DNA from: Ohtaekwangia sp036568665
GTDB taxonomy: Bacteria > Bacteroidota > Bacteroidia > Cytophagales > Cyclobacteriaceae
Reading direction: 5' to 3'
DNA: 64,000 nucleotides
Assembly: GCF_036568665.1 (NCBI RefSeq)
Contig: NZ_DATCSD010000348.1
Location: 7,764-71,763 of the forward strand
Below, in pieces: positions 53,500 through 62,198 of the stretch; positions within the stretch are counted from its first letter, which is position 1; each line of letters starts with the position of its first letter. A program made the translations under genes and the position numbers. The notes beneath the pieces were generated by a model. The model was not told where the DNA came from. It ran no database searches and saw only the letters and a program-made list of their open reading frames with translations.

Positions 53500-55058
53500 C
53501 TACTTGACGGATGAAGTGTCCATGCGTGCTCTGCGCATAGCCTCGTTAGTGGCTTCCAGTTCTTCCAGGTTCTGCCTTAATTCTTCTTCCTGTGCGCGAA
53601 GCATTTCAGCTTGTGCATTAGACTGATCCAATAGGTTCTGGATCTGAAGTCTGCTTTTCGTGTTTTGCAATGCCGCTGCCAGAAATTCTCCTGCACTCCT
53701 GACAAAATCAATATGATAGGGCTCGTACTTTTGGAAACCGGCAAGTTCAATCACGCCCTCAACTTTTTCATCAAAGAGAAGTGGCACTACCAGCAGACAC
53801 GATGGAGTGGCATGGCCCAAACCAGAGGTTATAGAAATGTAATCTTTTGGTATATCTGTCATCATGGTCACCTGGCCTTCCAGGAAAGCCTGCCCTATAA
53901 TTCCCTCTCCGATATCAATCCTTTTAGTGATCCACTTTTTGCGATCAAAGGCATAGCAGGCAGCGAGTTCTAGAAAAGCATCCCCATTAATGTCCTGGAG
54001 AAGGAAAAGACCACCTTGCTGAGAACCGAGATACTTGGTGATGAAGGCAATTGATTCGTTAGCCAGCTGGTTCAGATCGTCCGGATTATTTCGTACTATC
54101 TTGTAAAAATCATTCAGCCCTTCTGTACTCCACGTCCTGATTTTCTCTTCGCCCTCTGCTCGTTCTAAACGAAGACTCATGCGAAGCAAAGCTCCCATCA
54201 GGGTACTCTCATTGAGCACCCTCACCTCATCCGAAATCAAGTGCTTTGCCTGTGTATAATCTCCCTTGGAAACTTGCTCCACAAATTCACAGGCCTTCTG
54301 AAGATTTTCAATAGAACGTGTGATAACAGTATTGACCGAATCAACATCATGTACTCCTGAATTGTAGAGATAGGTACGGTTGGTTTTCTCAAGTTCTATA
54401 AGCAAGGTGTTCCTGTTGCGTATCTCGGCTTTTAGCTTGCTGGAGGCAATCAATAATATAGGCACACTCAGGATGACCAGTATGATTTGAATAATGGCAT
54501 TATCGGTAATAGACCATTCATAATCAGATATACCATGTTGCTCAACTTCTTCTAAAAGCGGTGTAACCTCACTTAGGTATTCAACTCCTGCCACGGAGGC
54601 TCGTTGTAGTTCGTCCGAGGCCATGTCGTGTAAAGGGTTACCCTTCTGATAGAGGCTATCATTGACTGTTCCTTTCTTAAAAAGTCGGCCACGGAAGTTC
54701 TCCAGGCAGGGAGATAATTGCTGGTTATCCCCTGACTGACCAATTGCTCCTCCAGTTTTTCAAATAAAGAATCCTGCGCAGATAAACCCTGATGATAGGG
54801 CTTCAGAAATTTATCATCATTACTTGTGATAAATGCTCTCACACCAAAATTAACATCTTCAACAAGGTTTTTCTGGATCACCCCCGATATATCTCTGATA
54901 CGATCACAGGATTCGATAATCGCCCTTGTATCATAGGTTACATGACGATTCCAAAACGATAGCACTACGCTTAAAAGAATAAAACCGGTGGTCAGGTAAA
55001 TGGAGTACTGAACGAGGTTCTCACGGACTTTCTTCTTACCTGTAATGTTCTCCTGCAT
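53500..55058 (-). pseudogene. CHASE3-GAF sensor protein split by a frameshift
   Basis: Two overlapping minus-strand frames (54573-55058 and 53500-54624) make one product. The first gives a membrane helix (YLTTGFILLSVVLSFW) and a CHASE3-like sensor (NLVEDVNFGVRAFITSNDDK). The joint lies near 54645, where SMIAS should continue as LYQKGNPLHDMASDELQRAS. The second gives a membrane helix (AIIQIILVILSVPILLIA), a HAMP-like linker, a GAF domain (ESIAFITKYLGSQQGGLFLL; IDIGEGIIGQAFLEGQVTMM) and a coiled coil (AQEEELRQNLEELEATNEAM). No kinase, cyclase or other output follows. A one-base error or mutation explains the split. Confidence 0.7.
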
Positions 55059-55060
55059 GA

Positions 55061-55639
55061 CTATTTATTTACGATCAATAACACATCCCATTCAACCACA
55101 AAAGCAATCACTGTGGCAAGGAGCAAGAACATGATGATTAGTTGATGAACCCATTCCAGTCGTACATCTGAAAAAATGATAAGCGCAGATATAGCCGCTA
55201 CAAGCGTCTGGGGAAGTTGATCCTCGATCTTTATTTCAGTGAGTGAAATATTATCAATGATAGAGAGCACCGCGAGTGAGAGGACAAACACAAAAATCCT
55301 CCGGAAATTCTGAAAGTAAAATTGTTTCATGTCAACCGAAGCACCACTCCACCGAAGGGGAAATAATATACGTGCAAGGATATATAGATTAACCGGGTAT
55401 AAAATCGTGAAGAGAAATATAGGAAGCCGCCAATAAGCGTATGTTCGCAAGTCGTACGTAACCCACCACTCCTGGATGTGAAAGACAAAGACAAGGAGTA
55501 TTAAAATACAGTGCGGCCAGTATAATTTTACCTGGTCCCATCGCAGAATTATTCCCGCTACACCAGACAATATTTGTGTGATACCCATGCCTAATATGAT
55601 GGAGATGAGCACTGTGATGTATTCAAATGGTGAAACCAT
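55061..55639 (-). CDS. integral membrane protein
   Basis: The preferred start is the ATG at 55637-55639 (MVSPFEYITVLISIILGMGI), giving 192 residues; a longer frame upstream is unlikely. Five or six hydrophobic helices are visible (LILLVFVFHIQEWWVTYDL; FVFVLSLAVLSI; LVAAISALIIFS; LLLATVIAFVVEWDVLLI). The family is not recognised. It lies two bases before the CHASE3-GAF gene on the same strand, so the two were one transcript, and this protein may be a membrane partner of that sensor. Confidence 0.65.
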   Translation of the reverse strand: MVSPFEYITVLISIILGMGITQILSGVAGIILRWDQVKLYWPHCILILLVFVFHIQEWWVTYDLRTYAYWRLPIFLFTILYPVNLYILARILFPLRWSGASVDMKQFYFQNFRRIFVFVLSLAVLSIIDNISLTEIKIEDQLPQTLVAAISALIIFSDVRLEWVHQLIIMFLLLATVIAFVVEWDVLLIVNK

Positions 55640-55739
55640 GATCGATTTAATTGATAAAGGTGATCGAGATTTTACAAGTACAATGGGGGGAGATGTACAG
55701 GCTACTACAACTATATAGTTACCTGTATATATAGTCAAT

Positions 55740-56137
55740 TCTTGGCTGCCTTCTTAGGACTATATTGCTGATCGTAGTTTCCATAGTAGTTTTGAGTATT
55801 GATCACGGAGATCTCCGTAAAGCAGTGGTATACCATATATAGTGAGCTAAAGATTTAGCCCTATAAATTTCCAACTGATGAATCGGACTCCATCACTCCT
55901 GCAAATCTAGTATACTACTTTCTCCGGGTTGTGGCCTAAATTTCCCGCCTTCTGGTATAAAGTTCCCTATGCGTATAAAAGGTCCTCCTTTTACCTGGAG
56001 TATCTCCTTTACAAATCTTAAAATATTATGACACATCGGGGGAAAAGGGAAAATCATTCCAGCAATCGGGAAGTCTGGTCATTTCTTCCGGGTATATCGA
56101 CAACGATTTTTGCGAGCAGAATAACAAACTACTGATC
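55740..56137. other. gene-free stretch
   Basis: About 400 bases with no supportable gene. It contains several TATA-type runs (for example ACCATATATAGTG near 55833) and should carry the divergent promoters of the membrane-protein gene and the AhpD-like gene. Confidence 0.5.
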
Positions 56138-56686
56138 ATGCAACACTTTACAATTCCAACAAGAGAGGAGGTATCACCTTCGAACCAGGTGATATTTGAT
56201 AAGCTTCAGAGCTTTTTGGGGAAGGTACCGAACCTCTATGCCTACTTTGCCAAGAATGAAACAGCCTTAGGCGATTATCTTACCTTGCAAAATCGCAATA
56301 GCACATTGACGTCAAGGGAGAAGGAAGTCGTCAACCTCATCGTAAGTCAGATAAATGACTGTCAATACTGTCTGGCAGCGCATACCTATATCGCTAAGAT
56401 GAACGATTTTACTGACGAGCAGATCCTTGAAATCCGATCAGGGCAAGCAGGCTTTAATACCAAGCTTGACGCATTAGCAAAGTTTGTAAAGGAGATGAGC
56501 AGGCTCAAAGGCAGGCCTGCTAAAACAACGCTGAAGCAATTGTTTGATGTCGGTTATACTGAGGCAAACCTGGTCGATATCATTATGATGATCGGAGACA
56601 AAACGATTAGTAATCTGCTGCATGGTGTTTCCAATCTTCCTGTAGATTTTCCTTTGGCTCCTGAATTAAAAACACAGACGGTATAA
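56138..56686 (+). CDS. carboxymuconolactone decarboxylase / AhpD-like protein
   Basis: A 182-residue protein. The redox motif is in VVNLIVSQINDCQYCLAAHT (CxxC and His). The N-terminal part PSNQVIFDKLQSFLGKVPNL is typical of peroxidase-related members. It is a paralogue of the gene at 28422. The next gene, a small membrane protein, follows 27 bases later and is likely co-transcribed. Confidence 0.85.
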   Translation: MQHFTIPTREEVSPSNQVIFDKLQSFLGKVPNLYAYFAKNETALGDYLTLQNRNSTLTSREKEVVNLIVSQINDCQYCLAAHTYIAKMNDFTDEQILEIRSGQAGFNTKLDALAKFVKEMSRLKGRPAKTTLKQLFDVGYTEANLVDIIMMIGDKTISNLLHGVSNLPVDFPLAPELKTQTV

Positions 56687-56713
56687 TTTTCCTAGAACCA
56701 TAATTTTAGTCCA

Positions 56714-57061
56714 ATGAAACTAACAACAAAACTCCATGGCCTATTAGATTATATCGTAGTAATATTTCTGTTGGCATCGCCGACTTTATTTGATCTGCCC
56801 CCCAGTACCTCTCTTTTTACTTATATACTTGGGTTTGTTCATCTTGCTCTTACTATTACCACCGATTTTCCTCCGGGACTCATAAAGTTAATTCCAGCGA
56901 AGGTTCATGGAATTGTAGAATTGGCGGTGTCAATCGCTCTGGTTGGAGTCGCATTCATATTAGAGATGATTGACGGACAAGTTGCGAAATATTTTTATTT
57001 ACCTTTTGCAGCTGCAGTTTTTTTTATCTGGCTGATAACCGACTATAAACATAAGGCATGA
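56714..57061 (+). CDS. small four-helix membrane protein
   Basis: A 115-residue protein with four hydrophobic helices: LLDYIVVIFLLASPTLF, LFTYILGFVHLALTI, KVHGIVELAVSIALVGVAFI and YLPFAAAVFFIWLITD. The paired HGLLDY and HGIVELA motifs suggest an internal duplication. I do not know its function. Ends near a strong terminator. Confidence 0.7.
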   Translation: MKLTTKLHGLLDYIVVIFLLASPTLFDLPPSTSLFTYILGFVHLALTITTDFPPGLIKLIPAKVHGIVELAVSIALVGVAFILEMIDGQVAKYFYLPFAAAVFFIWLITDYKHKA

Positions 57062-57246
57062 CATGAAAATGGATAATGCTCTGCAGTTCGAATGTAGATT
57101 CGCCAGGATACTTGTTCTGCAAATTGATGAAGAGTAGTTTTTTATAGCCATGCCCCATGATATAGGTGAAGCATGAGACCTTCTGGTGGATTGGCCTGAC
57201 TCGGTCACCTTTTGGATGGACGGATTTAAATGGTTGTTTTTGTTTG

Positions 57247-57279
57247 AAGAGCGAGGCTTTTGCCTCGCTCTTAATTTTT
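57247..57279 (+). terminator. rho-independent terminator
   Basis: AAGAGCGAGGC and GCCTCGCTCTT form a perfect 11-bp stem with a TTTT loop, followed by AATTTTT. It ends the AhpD-like/membrane-protein transcript. Confidence 0.85.
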
Positions 57280-57354
57280 CAAATAGACGCCTTCAACTGA
57301 ACTAGAAACATTTTGCCGTTCTTCATGTTTATCGTAACGAAACAGTTCAATTGT

Positions 57355-57403
57355 CAGAGGATTTCTTCGAATTGGGTGCTGCCGAATATAGTCCTCCAAC
57401 TAT
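57355..57403 (-). pseudogene. decayed fragment of the excisionase-like gene
   Basis: The stretch TTCTTCGAATTGGGTGCTGC and the following CCGAATATAGTCCTCCAACT are a diverged copy of 60087-60123 (TCTTCGAATTGGATGCTTCC...), which encodes the last residues of the small helix-turn-helix gene at 60073. Only about 50 bases are recognisable. I see nothing else coding in the rest of 57280-57704. Confidence 0.5.
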
Positions 57404-57704
57404 GAAAAGAAGAATAGTGCTTTTCGTGACTGTATTTATACCAGTTTTCAGGGCTGTCCAGAGCTGGGCATTGGCGGTGCCTAACAGTTAAGCGATTCGT
57501 TTTGAAACAGCGCACATGGACCGTTAATACACACAGAATTACCAGTTGGAATTAAGTGAAATTTGGAATTTATAATACTGGGCCATCAAGGTAGTTGGGT
57601 AACATGCTGATAGTCATCGATTAAATTGATATTAAAGTTTAATGATTCGAGGTACTGCTGACATTCGCTGAGGCTCTTTTTATCGCGAAAGGAGGATGAT
57701 GTGA

Positions 57705-57805
57705 ATGTTATTTTTAAATAAGATAATATATTATATGTATATTATTTTATTAATTTATTGCAATTTTTTACTATTTATGTTATTTTTAAATAAGATAATA
57801 TATTA
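57705..57805. promoter_or_regulatory. 29-bp direct repeats upstream of abiEi
   Basis: Two exact 29-base copies lie at 57705-57733 and 57777-57805. Each starts ATGTTATTTTTAAATAAGAT and ends AATATATTA. The second copy contains ATAAGATA, inverted as TATCTTAT at 57816-57823. The site lies directly upstream of the AbiEi antitoxin gene. AbiEi-type antitoxins are known to bind inverted repeats in their own promoter, so these are probable operators. Confidence 0.6.
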
Positions 57806-57838
57806 ATTACATACTATCTTATAAAAAAATGACATGTA

Positions 57839-58477
57839 ATGGACGTGATTGATCAGATCAAGCGGCATACTCAACATCCCCTGACGCATCAGCTGCTAAT
57901 GTCGTTTTTAGGAGATTACAGCCAACCTAATATTAAAATAAGCGCCCTCGTCAAGAAGGGGATTTTGATGCCGGTTAAAAAAGGCCTGTACCTGGTAGGC
58001 CCTATGGTGAGCGGGCAAACCCCTGAGCCATTCCTGTTGGCAAATCATATCCTGGGACCGAGCTATGTCTCTTTGGAATCCGCCCTTTCCTTTCACGGAC
58101 TTATTCCAGAGCAAGTATTCGAAGTGACCTCGGTCACCACGAAGGCATCTCGAAAGTTCAAAACCCGATTGGGCATTTTCAGCTATACAAGACTTCCTCT
58201 ACCATACTATTCTTTCGGCCTTCAACAGATTAAATTAGGAGAAGAACAATATGCACTGGTGGCCTCACCGGAAAAAGCCGTCTGTGACAAAATCGTAACC
58301 ACGCGTGGCATTGTCTTACGAAGCAAGAAAGATACTTTCAATTTCCTTATCGAAAACATGCGAATGGATGAAGAGAATCTCAAAAAATTAAACATTCAAG
58401 AAATCTCCTCGTGGTTACCGGAAACTCCAAAGTATGGAAGTATTTCGATGCTTATCAGAACTATACAGGGACTATGA
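57839..58477 (+). CDS. abiEi: AbiEi-type antitoxin and autorepressor
   Basis: A 212-residue type IV antitoxin. The N-terminal winged helix-turn-helix reads DYSQPNIKISALVKKGILMP and VKKGLYLVGP. The C-terminal part has YVSLESALSFHGLIPEQVFE, VTSVTTKASRKFKT and ALVASPEKAVCDKIVTTRG, the standard AbiEi signature. It represses its own promoter and counteracts the toxin. Its stop overlaps the toxin start by ATGA at 58474-58477, which couples translation. The surrounding AT-rich DNA and low TATA content suggest independent arrival. Confidence 0.88.
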   Translation: MDVIDQIKRHTQHPLTHQLLMSFLGDYSQPNIKISALVKKGILMPVKKGLYLVGPMVSGQTPEPFLLANHILGPSYVSLESALSFHGLIPEQVFEVTSVTTKASRKFKTRLGIFSYTRLPLPYYSFGLQQIKLGEEQYALVASPEKAVCDKIVTTRGIVLRSKKDTFNFLIENMRMDEENLKKLNIQEISSWLPETPKYGSISMLIRTIQGL

Positions 58478-59328
58478 TAAAAGAATGGATCGATTCTTAC
58501 AAGCCGGCCAATAAGGATCAGGCGCTACAGGCGCTCCGTGAGATCATGCAGGAAATTGCATTGGCCGGCCTCTACCGCGCCGCTTTTTTTGAGAAAGCAG
58601 CCTTCTATGGAGGAACCGCTTTGCGTATTTTTTACGGCCTGGATCGATTCTCCGAAGACCTTGACTTTTCACTTTTAGAAGTGAACCCAGACTTTTCTCT
58701 TGATAAATACCTGGAAGCAATTCATCATGAATTCGAATCCCTGGGCATGCAGGTTTCCGTCAAAGAGAAGAACAAAACAAATAAGAACAATATCGAGTCT
58801 GCTTTTCTAAAAGCTGAAACTGTTTGGCGAGAGCTTGTCCTGGAAGACGTGGCCAAACAAATCGGATTAAATGACAAACCCAACATCAAGATTAAACTCG
58901 AAGTAGATATTAAGCCACCCCTTGGATTTCAAACAGAGGAGAAACTTTTGTTCCGCCCGTTCTCATTCTATGTCAAGTGCTTTGCCCTCCCATACCTTTT
59001 TGCTGGAAAGATGCATGCCTTACTCTTTCGCAAGTGGGGCGAAAATGTAAAGGGGCGCGACTGGTATGACATGGAATGGTATATTAAAAAAGGAATAGCT
59101 TTTAATATGCCTCATTTCATTCTTCGCTCAAAAGATAGCGGTGACCTTCCAGTGGATTTTTCTGAAACGAAATTTAAGGAACTCTTATCAAATAAAATCG
59201 ATACAGTCAATATGGAACGGGTCAAAGCAGATATCAGTAGATTTATTCCTTCTCCTGATAGATTGCAACTATGGACCCCGAAATATTTTCACGACCTGGT
59301 TGCACATTTAAAAATTTCAAACGAATAG
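58474..59328 (+). CDS. abiEii: AbiEii-type nucleotidyltransferase toxin
   Basis: Starts at the ATG at 58474 (MIKEWIDSYKPANKDQALQA), overlapping the antitoxin stop; 284 residues. The nucleotidyltransferase motifs are FYGGTALRIFYGLDRFSEDL and DFSL (Gly-Gly-x and Asp-x-Asp), followed by NIKIKLEVDIKPP as the third strand and a helical C-terminal part with AGKMHALLFRKWGENVKGRD. Family toxins transfer nucleotides to tRNA or another target and block phage growth by abortive infection. All core motifs look intact. Confidence 0.88.
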   Translation: MIKEWIDSYKPANKDQALQALREIMQEIALAGLYRAAFFEKAAFYGGTALRIFYGLDRFSEDLDFSLLEVNPDFSLDKYLEAIHHEFESLGMQVSVKEKNKTNKNNIESAFLKAETVWRELVLEDVAKQIGLNDKPNIKIKLEVDIKPPLGFQTEEKLLFRPFSFYVKCFALPYLFAGKMHALLFRKWGENVKGRDWYDMEWYIKKGIAFNMPHFILRSKDSGDLPVDFSETKFKELLSNKIDTVNMERVKADISRFIPSPDRLQLWTPKYFHDLVAHLKISNE

Positions 59329-59500
59329 AGATGCTAGGGCTAATCACGCTGCCTGAGACCCAGTTACGATGATTCCTTTGTTGACCATAACCTGCTAGAC
59401 CATTCCAACGGTCAGCCTTGTTGGCAAATGTTTTAAGGTAAACTTAATTTCGGGCTATTCCTTTTTTTCTGTTATTAGAGTATACTCATTTTTAAAACGT

Positions 59501-59638
59501 ATGCTCCGAAATGAAAGAAGAAAAATCGCTGCCGAGAAAAAGGTATTGGATCGAGAGACAATCGGTACCCACATTCTGGTCATCATAATAGTTGCCTCTG
59601 CACTCTGGGCGGTGCTGAAATGTCTGTGGTTAACTTAA
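59501..59638 (+). CDS. possible small membrane protein (45 aa)
   Basis: A 45-codon frame, MLRNERRKIAAEKKVLDRET followed by the hydrophobic IGTHILVIIIVASALWAVLK and CLWLT. The basic, helical head and single membrane segment are as expected for a real small protein. It lies downstream of AbiEii. No homologue is known to me. Confidence 0.4.
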   Translation: MLRNERRKIAAEKKVLDRETIGTHILVIIIVASALWAVLKCLWLT

Positions 59639-59669
59639 GCCTAAAATTCAACGGGGAACGTTGCCTGGA

Positions 59670-59915
59670 TTAACCGGATATTTCTTCGCGTGCGATGTAT
59701 TCCGAAAAAATTGATTCCACTAATTCTGTGGTTATTTCTTTGTCGGGGAGGTCTTGGCCCAAGAACTGTATGGGATTATTTACAATGCTTGTTTTTGTCC
59801 GCCCTGTAAATGCAATCCAATCTTCGTGGGGGAGAACTGATCTTTTGTGATCGAGTAGGTCCATCACGGGAAGCAATCTCACCTGGAATTCCTGCTTAGT
59901 ATGCTTGTAATTCAT
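59670..59915 (-). CDS. small hypothetical protein near the integrase
   Basis: The version starting at the ATG at 59913-59915 (MNYKHTKQEFQVRLLPVMDL) gives 81 residues. It is a soluble helical protein with DHKRSVLPHEDWIAFTGRTK and ends ELVESIFSEYIAREEISG. A longer frame up to 60071 exists, but its first 52 residues do not look like protein. It is co-directional with the excisionase-like gene and the integrase, and is probably part of the element's recombination module. Confidence 0.45.
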   Translation of the reverse strand: MNYKHTKQEFQVRLLPVMDLLDHKRSVLPHEDWIAFTGRTKTSIVNNPIQFLGQDLPDKEITTELVESIFSEYIAREEISG

Positions 59916-60072
59916 GGCTATTTTCTTGAATTGGGTAAGGCCGAGAGGATTTCGTAAAGATAGGTAGAAAAATAGTGTGTGCGAATCAAATCCCCCAGGG
60001 GAATCCATTGCCCCGTCCCGTCTCCCATATTTTTGCAGCGAACTCGTTTCGGTAGAGAATTGGGAGATCACC

Positions 60073-60369
60073 TTACCAGGGGTGTCTTCGAATTGGATGC
60101 TTCCGAATATGCTCCTCTAACTCAAATACTGAAACGAAGGTCTTACCCTCCGAGCTTCTAAGAGTTATATAGCCTTTCTTGTGGTAATTATATAGTGTCT
60201 TTCGCGAAACATCATATTCCTTGCAGATTCGATTCATTGGTACGAACTCCTGCCGATGCAAAGCTGATTCTTGTATCGCTGTCTTAATTAATGGAGGTAG
60301 TAGACGGGTAAAGGACCGAGTGAAATAACTCTCAAAAATTTCCCGTACAAATTGTTCTCGCAGATCCAT
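60073..60369 (-). CDS. excisionase-like helix-turn-helix protein
   Basis: A 98-residue protein. The C-terminal half carries MNRICKEYDVSRKTLYNYHK and KGYITLRSSEGKTFVSVFEL, the winged helix-turn-helix of excisionase/MerR-like proteins (HTH_17). The N-terminal half is helical (LREQFVREIFESYFTRSFTR). It lies 176 bases downstream of the integrase on the same strand, as excision factors often do. A decayed copy of its 3' end lies at 57355. Confidence 0.75.
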   Translation of the reverse strand: MDLREQFVREIFESYFTRSFTRLLPPLIKTAIQESALHRQEFVPMNRICKEYDVSRKTLYNYHKKGYITLRSSEGKTFVSVFELEEHIRKHPIRRHPW

Positions 60370-60545
60370 GTTGGTTGTGTTATGATAGGAGTGATGCTGT
60401 TTAAAAAAACGTTGCTATAGCTTGTGAGTTATACTTTGGCGAGGCTTGGAGTGTCAAACCAAATCAAAGTATATCAAATGGCATTTTAATTCTCAGATAT
60501 ATGCCTGGCTATATATATGCGTTGTGGCTTTTGAAATCTAATTGA

Positions 60546-61859
60546 TCAAGCACCCTCCGGTCTTGAGTCACTCGCTTTTTCGAACATTTCATCCCATTTG
60601 TTGTTTGCAGCTTCCATAGATTCCTTGTTGATATCTACATATCGGCTATAGGCATCAAATGTTTTATGTCCTGTCCTACTCATCGAGGTCTTAATGGGAA
60701 TCCCTAAGTAGTTGTCAATTGTTGCCGCTGTTTTGCGCATGAACTTTGTGGAAAGGATGTCCTTCAAAGGGACTTCTTCAACGGTAACTAATTTTCCGTA
60801 TTCGTTATACCTAGGAAGGAATTTGATTTCAAACCATTTTAGTTTATTGGCTATACTCTTGAGGTTCGCGTTCATTCGTTGATTGGTTGGAACGTAGGGG
60901 AACTTTGAGTACTTCGCGAGAATTTCTTGACCAAATCTGTTCACAAGGACTTCCTGATGCTCGTTGCCAGTTTTCCGCTCAAAGTATGTAATAACACCTT
61001 GATCTACAGTATAACCATGCTTCCGAAATGATTCTGACATCCGTTTAAGATCGCCATGTCTGGTTCCGCCAATGGATACACCAAACACAAAAAGATCCCG
61101 CGTCCGTTGTAGTTCCGGGAAGGCAGACAAATCAACATTATATAGCTGCAGGAATTGATTTACAGACAGACCTATAGGTTTGCCATATCGCGCTTTTACA
61201 TTTATCTTTTTATAGCATGATGGCACCTCTACTTCTTCAAACTCCGTTTCTATCCAGTTAAGAAATACCCGTAGATTTTTGAACTGTTTGTGTATGCCAG
61301 CTCCCTTTATTCCTTGCGCTTTAACATAGTCTTTGAATTGCTCGAGCTTGGCTTTTGTTATATCCTGAAGGAAGAAGATTTGGTTCTTGCTGTTGAAGTT
61401 TTTGAAATGTCGCCAGGTCGCCCGGTAAGCATTTATTCCATCTCCTATAGTTCCTTCCTTACATTTGATAAATTCATCGTACCAGTCATTGACACTTTTC
61501 GATTTTATAGTAGAAGTATTTTCTTCGCGTGTATAGTCCCTTTCAATCAGCGCAGGAAGCGGAGCGATCTTGTTGGTGGTATATACTTCAATGATATAGC
61601 TGAGTTTCTCCTGAATTGATTTCAGGACGGCATTATGAGCGAGCTGCCTTTTCTTCCGTGCCGGGGTTAATGTTGTAAGGGCTGTAAGTTTATATAGGTC
61701 TATATCTGGATCAAAGACACATCCGAATAGAGTAGGGTTTGCTTTTAGTTGGGTATTGAACCGCCAGTTTTCTCCTTCATGGTTATATTCGACCAAAATT
61801 GGCGCGTCACCTAATTTGTCGATATAGTCTTTCTTGATAAAAACATTTACTTTTGCCAT
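60546..61859 (-). CDS. tyrosine recombinase (integrase)
   Basis: A 437-residue Bacteroidota-type integrase. The N-terminal arm-binding part is about 1-110, the core-binding SAM-like part about 120-225 (SVNDWYDEFIKCKEGTIGDG), and the catalytic part about 235-425. Box I Arg lies in IGGTRHGDLKRM, Lys in FERKTGNEHQEV, the box II Arg in LSTKFMRKTAATI, the His in MSRTGHKTFDAY and the nucleophile Tyr in SRYVDI. At the usual HxxR of box II the sequence reads KFMR, so the first His is replaced by Lys. It begins about 150 bases from the right flanking repeat. Confidence 0.9.
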   Translation of the reverse strand: MAKVNVFIKKDYIDKLGDAPILVEYNHEGENWRFNTQLKANPTLFGCVFDPDIDLYKLTALTTLTPARKKRQLAHNAVLKSIQEKLSYIIEVYTTNKIAPLPALIERDYTREENTSTIKSKSVNDWYDEFIKCKEGTIGDGINAYRATWRHFKNFNSKNQIFFLQDITKAKLEQFKDYVKAQGIKGAGIHKQFKNLRVFLNWIETEFEEVEVPSCYKKINVKARYGKPIGLSVNQFLQLYNVDLSAFPELQRTRDLFVFGVSIGGTRHGDLKRMSESFRKHGYTVDQGVITYFERKTGNEHQEVLVNRFGQEILAKYSKFPYVPTNQRMNANLKSIANKLKWFEIKFLPRYNEYGKLVTVEEVPLKDILSTKFMRKTAATIDNYLGIPIKTSMSRTGHKTFDAYSRYVDINKESMEAANNKWDEMFEKASDSRPEGA

Positions 61860-62025
61860 GTGCCTTCGGGATTAATAGTTTTGAACTAGTAATCGGAAGG
61901 CCTATTTCTAATACGAATAGGCCGCCCCGAAGGCGTCGTAAACAAGTGATAATTAGTACTTTAATATACTTGAATGAAATGGTGAGGAGGGGTGTAAAGA
62001 ATCAACTATACGCTCGAGACCTCTA

Positions 62026-62064
62026 AGAGCCTCGGATATACTATATATTCGAGGTTTTTTATTC
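62026..62064 (+). terminator. terminator-like hairpin in the right repeat
   Basis: CCTCGGATAT and ATATTCGAGG pair with one mismatch around a short AT loop, followed by TTTTTTATT. It corresponds in position to the terminator at 17226-17259. Confidence 0.55.
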
Positions 62065-62174
62065 ATTTGTAAACTCATAGGCAAATCTCTCCGCTGTCTT
62101 ATGTGAGGGTAGGAAATAATGTGCATTAAAAGGAATTTTTGTGTAACCCTCAATTTTGTGTGGCAGATAACTAT

Positions 62175-62198
62175 ATATAGGTATATATATACCTATAT
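62175..62198. repeat. 24-bp perfect TA-rich palindrome
   Basis: Arms ATATAGG and CCTATAT enclose TATATATATA, giving a perfect 24-bp palindrome in the right flanking repeat, about 315 bases upstream of the integrase start. It may be a protein-binding site, or extrude as a cruciform. Confidence 0.7.

Noticed and set aside
59916..60071. N-terminal extension of the small gene at 59670
   Set aside because: The 52 extra residues (MISQFSTETSSLQKYGRRDG...) look like translated non-coding sequence, and the downstream Met gives a better protein.
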